Source: Pseudomonas sichuanensis
Lineage (GTDB): Bacteria; Pseudomonadota; Gammaproteobacteria; Pseudomonadales; Pseudomonadaceae
NCBI RefSeq assembly: GCF_003231305.1
Contig: NZ_QKVM01000010.1
Location: 1 to 64,000, forward strand
Length of the DNA: 64,000 bases
Direction of reading: 5' to 3'
Shown: positions 36,671 to 43,572 of the stretch, piece by piece
How the letters are laid out: every line of letters begins with the position of its first letter
Numbering within the stretch: position 1 is the stretch's first letter
The notes under the pieces: generated by a model
The model's input: the letters and a program-made list of their open reading frames with translations, nothing else
What the model was told of the DNA's origin: nothing
Databases searched by the model: none
Program-made: the position numbers and the translations under genes

Positions 36671-37621
36671 TCAGGGGGTCTTGTTCGTGTCGGCGGCCTG
36701 GGCAGCGCCACGAATGATCTGCATGGTGGGCACTGCCGCAACCGCGGCCGGGCCGGCCAGCGGCACCTGGGACAGCTGGCTGAAGCGGTAGAGTTCTCGG
36801 TTGGCGGCGTCCACTTGAGCGCTTGCGTCCTGGCCGGACCAGTAACGCGCCAGCAACTGTTCGTCGGCGCTGCGTACTGCCAGGCGCAAGGTGCCGGCCT
36901 GGGCGGCCAGCAGCAGGCGGCTGGCCAGGGCCTGGGGCACGGCCAAGCCCACGGTGCGGGTAACGGTGCCGCCCATCATCTGCTGGTCACGGCGGGCTTT
37001 CTGTTCTTCGGCGGTCTGCGCCGGGCGACCGTCATTGGCCAGGCCCGTCTGCTGGTCGACGCTGAGCACACGCAGGGCCGGCAGCACCACCTGGGCGGAG
37101 GATTGCGGGTTGTTGGTTTCTTCGCGCAGGAACAGCAGCACATCGACATAGTCGCCGGGCCGCAGTTGCCCGGCTGCGCCCACCACATCGTCCACCGCCA
37201 CCGCCACCGCGCGCTCGTGGCTGCGGATCATCCGCGCCAGCGGGCCGCCCGCCTGGAAGCTCGACTCATCGAGCCAACTGCCGGCCTCCAGCGGCCGCGA
37301 ACTGCTGCGCCCCAGCACCTGTTCAGGCTGCTGGAAAGCGCCGGCGGGCACCACCTGCAAGCGCTCGACCAGCACGTCGTCGGCGGTCAACGGGGTATTG
37401 GCCGGCACAGCCCTGCGCAGCACCAGGATGGGTGTGCGAGGCGGTTCCGGAGGTTGGACAGGCGCCGGGGCAAGTGCGGGGGCCGACGCCTCGGAGGGGG
37501 CGGCGACGATAGGCGTTGGCGCGGATTGCGCCGGGCGGCTGAGGCGCAGGCCCCAATAGCCGGCCAGCAATGCAGCCAACAGAAACAGGCCAGCGAGGAC
37601 CATGGTCAAGCGACTGCTCAT
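36671..37621 (-). CDS. rcpC: RcpC (CpaB family), SAF-domain pilus assembly protein
   Basis: A 316-residue periplasm-facing protein with an N-terminal TM (TMVLAGLFLLAALLAGYWG), a Pro/Ala-rich spacer (about 35-65), and a SAF domain (LRRAVPANTPLTADDVLVER; about 75-140). The RcpC/CpaB C-terminal domain follows, with a cluster of conserved VGAAGQLRPGDYVDVLL. RcpC contributes to the secretin complex and pilus stability. ATG 37621 has GGGAG upstream. It is the first gene of the eight-gene minus-strand tad operon and is divergent from flp. Confidence 0.87.
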   Translation of the reverse strand: MSSRLTMVLAGLFLLAALLAGYWGLRLSRPAQSAPTPIVAAPSEASAPALAPAPVQPPEPPRTPILVLRRAVPANTPLTADDVLVERLQVVPAGAFQQPEQVLGRSSSRPLEAGSWLDESSFQAGGPLARMIRSHERAVAVAVDDVVGAAGQLRPGDYVDVLLFLREETNNPQSSAQVVLPALRVLSVDQQTGLANDGRPAQTAEEQKARRDQQMMGGTVTRTVGLAVPQALASRLLLAAQAGTLRLAVRSADEQLLARYWSGQDASAQVDAANRELYRFSQLSQVPLAGPAAVAAVPTMQIIRGAAQAADTNKTP

Positions 37622-37908
37622 TTCCGCACTCCCTGCGCCGGGGACCAATGCTGGCAAAAAGTAACTATTTCGCTATTGCAAGTTAGCGCAGCCCTGTCGA
37701 ATCGCCATTTGTCCGGCTACGTTTTTTAAGCCATGAAATTGACGCATAAAGAAAACAGGAACTTAGCCACGCTGATTAAAGTTAATACTTTCGAATTAAT
37801 GCTTTGTTACATTTGCAGGCTGCCATGGCTTGGCGATCCTGTGATGGCAAAGGGGTGTCACATTTCAAGCCCCGTGACCGGCGCCGACCGTGCGCAAGGA
37901 GACGTGCC
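37622..37908. promoter_or_regulatory. AT-rich divergent promoter region between rcpC and flp
   Basis: A 287-bp gap much richer in A and T than the flanking genes (notably 37665-37830), with no gene in it. It must hold the promoters of both rcpC (minus) and flp (plus) and is the natural place for PprB binding. I cannot point to a specific operator. AT-rich DNA of this kind is also a candidate site for H-NS-like (MvaT) silencing. Confidence 0.55.
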
Positions 37909-38091
37909 ATGCTGCTGCACCTGATCATCCTCCACTGCAAGAACTTCCTTCAGCGCAAGGACGGCGCCTCCGGTATCGAATACGCGGTGATCGCGGCCAT
38001 GGTCGCAGTCGTACTGGCCGGGTTCGTCACCCCCATCTCGGGCGAGGTAAAAGCCATCATGACCACGATCCAGACCGCGATCACCCAGTAA
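37909..38091 (+). CDS. flp: Flp-family type IVb prepilin
   Basis: A 60-residue major pilin subunit. It has a short leader ending in KDG, then the processed N terminus ASGIEYAVIAAMVAVVLAGF with the conserved Glu5-Tyr6 of Flp pilins and a hydrophobic assembly helix, then a minimal C-terminal tail. It is cleaved by FppA between Gly and Ala. ATG 37909 has CAAGGAG at ideal spacing; the frame upstream is not used. It is the only flp copy in this window. Confidence 0.93.
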   Translation: MLLHLIILHCKNFLQRKDGASGIEYAVIAAMVAVVLAGFVTPISGEVKAIMTTIQTAITQ

Positions 38092-38139
38092 CCTCGCGCT
38101 GCGTGCATGCCGATTGATCCAGACCTTCGGGAGCCGACC

Positions 38140-38550
38140 ATGCCGACCTCTTCCTTGCGTCAACAGATACTGCTGGTCGATGACGAGGAGGAGGAGGCCC
38201 TGCTGGAGCTGGCCGAACTGCTGGAAAACCAGGGTTTCTGCTGCCATACCGCCGTCTCGGTGAGGACGGCCCTGCAACTGCTCACCCGCCACCCGGATGT
38301 CGCCCTGGTGATCACCGGCCTGCGCATGCCCGAAGAGAGCGGCATCGGCCTGATTAAACGCCTGCGCGACCACACTGCTCGCCAGCACCTGCCCGTGATC
38401 GTGATGTCCGGGCACGCCGACATGGACGACTGCAGCGATCTGCTGCGCCTGCAGGTGCTGGACCTGTTCCGCAAGCCGATCTACCACGCGAGGTTGCTGG
38501 AGACGCTGGAGAACCTGTTCCCCAAACCGTTGCTGCATGCGGTGAATTAG
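38140..38550 (+). CDS. Orphan single-domain receiver lacking the phospho-acceptor Asp
   Basis: A 136-residue stand-alone receiver domain. The acid pair D14/D15 (LLVDDEEEEA), Ser in VIVMSGHAD and Lys in LFRKPIY are present. At the phosphorylation position the protein reads VITGLRMPEES: Gly60 replaces the Asp that PprB has as D59 (CDLHMP). The codon is GGC (38317-38319), one base from GAC, so it is a natural or sequencing-level single change. It lies 48 bp behind flp and is probably co-transcribed with it. A phosphorylation-independent role as a protein-binding partner of PprA, PprB or TadZ is inference. Confidence 0.85.
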   Translation: MPTSSLRQQILLVDDEEEEALLELAELLENQGFCCHTAVSVRTALQLLTRHPDVALVITGLRMPEESGIGLIKRLRDHTARQHLPVIVMSGHADMDDCSDLLRLQVLDLFRKPIYHARLLETLENLFPKPLLHAVN

Positions 38551-38588
38551 GGCGACACAGCGAAGCATCCGTCGCGAAAGGGGGGCAA

Positions 38589-38920
38589 GGCTGACAGGTG
38601 TTCGCCGTAAGGGTTGTGGCGCCTATGAGATCGAGCGCCGCCCGCGCGGCGCATCGCGGGACAAGCCCGCTCCCACATTTGTTTCGGGCCAATTATTCCT
38701 GGACCATCACCTAGTCCGCCTTGTTGGTACGACACGGTTTCAGCGTGGGCCTTGCCGCCGCCCCACATGACTCAAGGCATGCACCAAGGCAGGCGCCGGT
38801 ACTTTCACAGGAGTAATTGGCTCGAAACAAATGTGGGAGCGGGCTTGTCCCGCGATGCGCCGCGCGGGCGGCGCTCGATCTCATAGACGACACAATCCTT
38901 GCGGCGAACACCTGTCAGCC
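38589..38920. repeat. Long inverted-repeat element, copy B (332 bp)
   Basis: Two arms of 107 bp (38589-38695 and 38814-38920) are inverted copies with about 5 mismatches. The outer ends are an exact 18-bp repeat GGCTGACAGGTGTTCGCC and its complement, and the inner 73 bp differ at one base. The arms contain REP units; the 118-bp central segment has no gene. Copy A at 54-427 has the same order of blocks but more decay. No transposase gene and no obvious target-site duplication was found. It fills most of the 417-bp gap between the receiver gene and the TpsB gene. Confidence 0.85.
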
Positions 38921-38967
38921 CCCCGACCATCTTGATCGGGACGCCCCCAAGCCCAGTCTCTCCCCCC

Positions 38968-40635
38968 TCACAGTCGATAACTAAAGCTCACCGTCACCCG
39001 TGGCTGCCGGCTCAAGCTGTCCAGCGCAATGTCCGCCATCGGCTTGGCCACCTCGACAGCGATGTTGTAACCCCGCCCATCCCCAAAGCGCAGGCCAATC
39101 GCGGCAGAGGACATACGCGCCGACTGCACTTCCAGCCTGTTGAACCAGGCCCGCGCAGCATCCAGCACGGCATACGGCTGCAGCACTCGAAACCAATCCC
39201 CCTCACGCCTGAAGCTGTAGTTGAGCTCGTACGCCAACCCCCAACCCTTGTCACCGTAGGCCTGGTCACGGGGGTAGCCACGCCCGTAGTTCTGCCCGCC
39301 GAACACCACCCGCTCACTGTCGGGCAGGCTGTCATTGCTCCAGTAACCCGCCGCCGAGGCCACGCCCTGCCAACGGTCGGTGAAGTCGTCGCTCTGCAGC
39401 CCGGACAGGCGCAAGCGTAGAAAATCCAGGTCGTGGTCGGCGTTGCTGCGCGCGCCGAAATGGTCCAGGCCCTGATACACCCCGCCACTCACGATGCGCA
39501 GGCGCCGAGCCTCCGCCTTGCGCCAATCGACCTCGAACGACAGCGCGCGGACATCGGTCTCGCTGTCCATCTGCCGGGGCGCGCCAAGCCACTGGTAGTC
39601 GGTACGGTCCTTGACCATGTAGATGCGCCCCACCGCCTCCAGCCACTCGTTGGCAGAGACGATCAGCGGTTGGCTCAGGCCAACCGAATAGCGCTCACTC
39701 TCGCGCTGCTGGATCAAGTCATCGCCATTGTCCAGGCGAATTCGCGTGCGCGGATCACTGCGATAGCGCGAGGCCGACAGCAGCAACTGCGAGCCCTCAC
39801 CGTCGACGAACTGGGCGTAGTCCAGGCGATAGTAGTGGGCCTCGTCCTCACCCGGCGGCAGCAGCACGCTGGCGCTCAGTTGCTCGGCGTAACGGGTCTG
39901 GGCATTGCTGCCGGCACCCAGCAGTGCCTGCAGGTCATCGCGGCTGCCGTCGTTGAGCTGGGCAGTGCCGGTGAACGCTTTGCGCACGGCCCGGACCACC
40001 ATCCGCGCGCGCCCGTCGGCAGTGCCCGGCGCAAGGACCTGCGCCCGGGCAGTGACACCGGGGATGCGGCCGATCAGGCCGGTATAGCGCTCCAGGTTCG
40101 CCCGGGTCAGTGGCCGCTCGGTCATGAGCTTGTCCAGCAACTGGGCCAGGTAGCCGCGCGCCGGGCCGATGTCGCCCTCGACCTGATAATCGCCAATGTA
40201 GCCTTCCACCAGCACCACCCGCACTCGCCCCTCGCTGAAGTCCTGGGGCGGCAGAAAGGCGTACGAAAGCAGGTAGCCGTCCTGCCGATAGCGCTGGGTC
40301 AGCCTGTCAGTCAGCTCGACCAGTTCGCCCAGGCTGGCCTGCCGGCCGATCAACGGCTGATAGTGCTCGCGCAAGTCGCTCAAGGGGTAGACGGTGCCCC
40401 CTTCGAAACGCACCTTGTGCACCTGCACCGGCGTGCTCATCGACAGCGCTGGCTGCTGCACCGCACTCGGCGCGGGCAATTGCAGGGCCGGCGCAGCGGG
40501 GCGGTAGGCATCCACCGGCAGATTCGCCGTGGGTAGCTGTGCTTCGATCTGACTGCTGTCGAGGAAACCCGGCAGCGGGGCAGCGTGGACCAGGCCGCCC
40601 CAGCACACCAGCAACATCACCAGCAGTGGACGCAT
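38968..40635 (-). CDS. Two-partner secretion outer-membrane transporter (TpsB, ShlB/FhaC family)
   Basis: A 555-residue protein: signal peptide ending at VHA (about residue 18), a Pro-rich stretch, POTRA domains (about 70-230; KVRFEGGTVYPLSDL and VRVVLVEGYIGDYQVEGD), and a C-terminal 16-strand barrel with the L6 GRGY motif in NYGRGYPRDQAY and a C-terminal aromatic SFSYRL. Family members translocate a large TpsA adhesin or haemolysin. No TpsA gene is seen next to it. The P. aeruginosa PdtB that serves a PprB-controlled adhesin is a recalled parallel. Confidence 0.87.
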   Translation of the reverse strand: MRPLLVMLLVCWGGLVHAAPLPGFLDSSQIEAQLPTANLPVDAYRPAAPALQLPAPSAVQQPALSMSTPVQVHKVRFEGGTVYPLSDLREHYQPLIGRQASLGELVELTDRLTQRYRQDGYLLSYAFLPPQDFSEGRVRVVLVEGYIGDYQVEGDIGPARGYLAQLLDKLMTERPLTRANLERYTGLIGRIPGVTARAQVLAPGTADGRARMVVRAVRKAFTGTAQLNDGSRDDLQALLGAGSNAQTRYAEQLSASVLLPPGEDEAHYYRLDYAQFVDGEGSQLLLSASRYRSDPRTRIRLDNGDDLIQQRESERYSVGLSQPLIVSANEWLEAVGRIYMVKDRTDYQWLGAPRQMDSETDVRALSFEVDWRKAEARRLRIVSGGVYQGLDHFGARSNADHDLDFLRLRLSGLQSDDFTDRWQGVASAAGYWSNDSLPDSERVVFGGQNYGRGYPRDQAYGDKGWGLAYELNYSFRREGDWFRVLQPYAVLDAARAWFNRLEVQSARMSSAAIGLRFGDGRGYNIAVEVAKPMADIALDSLSRQPRVTVSFSYRL

Positions 40636-40744
40636 GCGGACGCTCCCTGATCCCGAAGGTACGCGAGTGCCCGTTGCTCACCCCCGCCACAGCAAGCGTA
40701 GGTGCCGGGATTGCAATCAGCCACCAGGCCACGGCCCCGCTGGA

Positions 40745-43093
40745 TCACTCGCTGACCTGGAACTCCACCCGCGCGGTTTCGCCGCTCTCGTCCAGCGCAC
40801 TGAGCTCGATGCGCCCGGCCTGTTCGAAACGCACCAGCAGGCTGTCCTGCCCGCGCGTTTCGCCCAGCGGCTGGCCATTCATGAACCACCAGCGCTGCCC
40901 GCCACCGCCCAGCGCCGACACCCGCACCTGCAGCGGCTCGCTGTTGCTGGCCGGGCGACGCAGGTTGTCACCCGGGCGCACACCGACGATCGACAGCGGC
41001 GGTGCGCTGGCCGCTACCTGCGGCGGGCAGCTCGGGTCCACGGCCGGCAGCCGCGCCGCACGCTGTTCGACGCGCGGCAGCCAGGGCTCCAGCGGTGCCG
41101 GCCACAGGGCAATGTCACGGGCCCTGGCGCCCGGGCAACCGGCATCGACACGTAGCCCCTGGTCGTTGACCCATACCGTATCGCGCAGGCCCAGGCCCAG
41201 CGGCTGGTCGGCGGCCTGCAAGGTGGGTGGCGTGGTGTTGTCGAGGGTCCAGGCGAAGCGCTGGCGGCGGCAGTTTGGGTCCTGGCGGTTCATCGGCTGG
41301 CCCAGCGGCCAGCAGATCGCGGCAACGCCCACCGAGTCCGGCACGGCATCCACCGGCAGGCGGATGCCGCGCTGGGCATCACGGTTGCTCAGCAAGTCGT
41401 GCACCTGCAGCATCAGCGGCGCCGCCGAGGCCAGGCCGAACTGGCCCGGTACCGGCGTGCCGTCTGGGCGACCGATCCAGACACCGATCAGGTAACGCGG
41501 GCCGACGCCCACCGACCAGGCATCACGAAAGCCATAGCTGGTGCCGGTCTTCCAGGCCAGTTGCGGGCGCTGCACCAGCTCGGCGTGGGGGTCGCGGTCG
41601 GGGCGTGCCAGGCCGCTGAGAATGCGCCGGGTAATCCATGCCGAACCCGGTGACAGCAGGCGCTGTTCCAGCAGCGGGTCCTGCGGTTGCAGGCGGATCT
41701 TCGCGCTGCGCCCCTCGCGGGCGAAGGCGGCGTAGCCGCCGACCAGGTCTTCCAGCCGGCTGCCGGCACCACCCAGGATCAACGACAGGTTCGGCTCGGC
41801 CAAGGGTGGCAATACCAAGGGCACGCCGCCCATGCGCATCTGCGCGGCAAAGCGTTTCGGCCCGTAGGCTTCGAGCAACTGCACCGCCGGCAGGTTGAGC
41901 GACAACGCCAGTGCCGAGCTGGCCGACACCGGGCCACTGAAGCCCATGGAGAAGTTGCCCGGGCGGTAATCGCCATAGCGCCGCGGCACATCCTGCAGCA
42001 ACGACTCGGAGTGGATCAGGCCATCGTCCATGGCCATGGCATAGAGGAAGGGTTTAAGGGTCGAGCCGGGCGAGCGCAGGGCATGGATCATGTCGACATG
42101 CCCGAAGCGGCGCTCGTCGCCGATGTCGATCGAGCCAAGATAGGCACGTACCGCCATGCTCTGCGTCTCCACCACCAGCAACGCCGCCGAGGTGCGCTCG
42201 GGCAGGCGCGCACGCCAGCCCAGCAGCAGGTCTTCCAGGCGCCGCTGCAAGGTGGCGTCGAGGGTGGTGCGGATCAACGGCGGGCTGCCCGGCGTGTTCA
42301 GGCGCCGGGCCAGCAGCGGCGCCAGTGCCGGCTCCTGGCGCGGGGCGAGCAGCAAGGGTTCCTCACGCGCCTCGGCAATGCGCTGTGCCGGCCACAGCTG
42401 GTACTCGGCCAGGCGCTGCAGCACCTTGTCGCGGGCACGCTGGGCGCGTTGCGGATGGCGGTCGGGGCGCAAGCGGCTCGGTGCCTGCGGCAACACCGCG
42501 AGCAACGCGGCCTCGGCCGGCGTCAGGTGTTTCGGTGATTTGCCCAGGTAAGCCCAACTGGCGGCCGCCACGCCCTGCAAGGTACCGCCGAACGGTGCGC
42601 GGTTGAGGTAGATCTGCAGGATTTCGCGCTTGGACAGGTGCCACTCCAGCTGCGCCGTGCGCCACAGCTGGCGCAGCTTGCCCGGCAGGGTACGGTCATG
42701 CGGGTCGAGCAGGCGCGCCACCTGCATCGACAAGGTGCTGCCGCCGGACACCACGCGCCCGCCACGCAGGTTGAGCCAGGCCGCACGGGCCAAGGCCATG
42801 GGGTTGACCCCCGGGTGGTGATAGAACCAACGGTCCTCGTAGCCGAGCACGGCCTCCAGATAGAGCGGCGAAACCTCGTCCGGGCTGACCGGATAACGCC
42901 ACACGCCATCGGCATCGGCGAAGCGCCACAGCGGTGTACCATCCTCGGCCAGCACCACCCGCGCCAGGTCGTCGCCCGGCATCGGCAGCGGCCAGATGCG
43001 GTCGGCCAACCACAACAGGGCGATGGCCAGCAACAGGCCAACGGCGCCGCGCCGCAGGGCTCTCATCAGGCGTGGGCGGGCTAAGCTTGGCAT
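40745..43093 (-). CDS. pbpC: Penicillin-binding protein 1C
   Basis: A 782-residue bifunctional peptidoglycan synthase. It has an N-terminal TM, a glycosyltransferase GT51 domain (about 50-230; GYEDRWFYHHPGVNP and GGSTLSMQVARLL), a transpeptidase domain (about 290-610; SPGSTLKPFLYAMA as SxxK, ASS, WKTGTSYGFRDAWSVG as KTG), and the C-terminal BiPBP_C domain (about 690-782). Length and order match E. coli PbpC. It is paired nearby with an alpha-2-macroglobulin gene, the widespread pbpC-yfhM linkage. ATG 43093 is used although its binding site is weak. Confidence 0.93.
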   Translation of the reverse strand: MPSLARPRLMRALRRGAVGLLLAIALLWLADRIWPLPMPGDDLARVVLAEDGTPLWRFADADGVWRYPVSPDEVSPLYLEAVLGYEDRWFYHHPGVNPMALARAAWLNLRGGRVVSGGSTLSMQVARLLDPHDRTLPGKLRQLWRTAQLEWHLSKREILQIYLNRAPFGGTLQGVAAASWAYLGKSPKHLTPAEAALLAVLPQAPSRLRPDRHPQRAQRARDKVLQRLAEYQLWPAQRIAEAREEPLLLAPRQEPALAPLLARRLNTPGSPPLIRTTLDATLQRRLEDLLLGWRARLPERTSAALLVVETQSMAVRAYLGSIDIGDERRFGHVDMIHALRSPGSTLKPFLYAMAMDDGLIHSESLLQDVPRRYGDYRPGNFSMGFSGPVSASSALALSLNLPAVQLLEAYGPKRFAAQMRMGGVPLVLPPLAEPNLSLILGGAGSRLEDLVGGYAAFAREGRSAKIRLQPQDPLLEQRLLSPGSAWITRRILSGLARPDRDPHAELVQRPQLAWKTGTSYGFRDAWSVGVGPRYLIGVWIGRPDGTPVPGQFGLASAAPLMLQVHDLLSNRDAQRGIRLPVDAVPDSVGVAAICWPLGQPMNRQDPNCRRQRFAWTLDNTTPPTLQAADQPLGLGLRDTVWVNDQGLRVDAGCPGARARDIALWPAPLEPWLPRVEQRAARLPAVDPSCPPQVAASAPPLSIVGVRPGDNLRRPASNSEPLQVRVSALGGGGQRWWFMNGQPLGETRGQDSLLVRFEQAGRIELSALDESGETARVEFQVSE

Positions 43094-43161
43094 CGGGAAC
43101 CGACCGGGCCGGGTGATGGCCAAAGGCTTGGAACCACCGATTCGTTCATCAGGAAGCAACT

Positions 43162-43455
43162 ATGCATGTAGAAGGTTTTTTCGAGTGGCTGGGCCAGGTA
43201 CTGGGGTCGGTGATCCGCTTCATCGTCGATGGCCTTGGCGGGTTGTTCAACCTGCTGGCCAATGCCGGCGGCAACTTCATCGATGGCCTGGCACGCACCC
43301 TGGGCATGGACACTTCGCTGGTCAGCATCCTCGCCTTGATCGTCGGGCTAATGCTGCTGTACTCGGCGGTGCGCGCGTTCATGCGGGCATCGATCATTCT
43401 CGGGATCATCTGGGCGTTGCTGGGGTTGTGGGTGTTGAGTTGGGTGGTGCACTAG
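43162..43455 (+). CDS. Small two-to-three-TM membrane protein, function unknown
   Basis: A 97-residue hydrophobic protein with an amphipathic N terminus (EGFFEWLGQVLGSVIRFIVD), a Gly/Asn-rich middle, and a C-terminal pair of TM helices (SILALIVGLMLLYSAV and IILGIIWALLGLWVLSWVV). ATG 43162 has AGGAAG upstream, so translation is credible. It is divergent from pbpC by 68 bp and convergent with the alpha-2-macroglobulin gene, so it sits inside the pbpC-yfhM pair. No domain is recognised. Its position suggests a link to envelope maintenance. Confidence 0.75.
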   Translation: MHVEGFFEWLGQVLGSVIRFIVDGLGGLFNLLANAGGNFIDGLARTLGMDTSLVSILALIVGLMLLYSAVRAFMRASIILGIIWALLGLWVLSWVVH

Positions 43456-43465
43456 CGATACACCT

Positions 43466-43552
43466 GTGGGAGCGGGCTTGCCCCGCGATAGCGTGATATC
43501 AGGCGACGATGCCGCTCCTGCTTACGCCATCGCGGGGCAAGCCCGCTCCCAC
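43466..43552. repeat. REP pair after the small membrane-protein gene
   Basis: GTGGGAGCGGGCTTGCCCCG on the left and the mirror CGGGGCAAGCCCGCTCCCAC on the right, separated by about 40 bases containing a partial third unit (GCCGCTCCTGC). It lies between convergent genes and may end both transcripts. Confidence 0.8.
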
Positions 43553-43572
43553 GTGTCACTGCCTGTGCTGCC

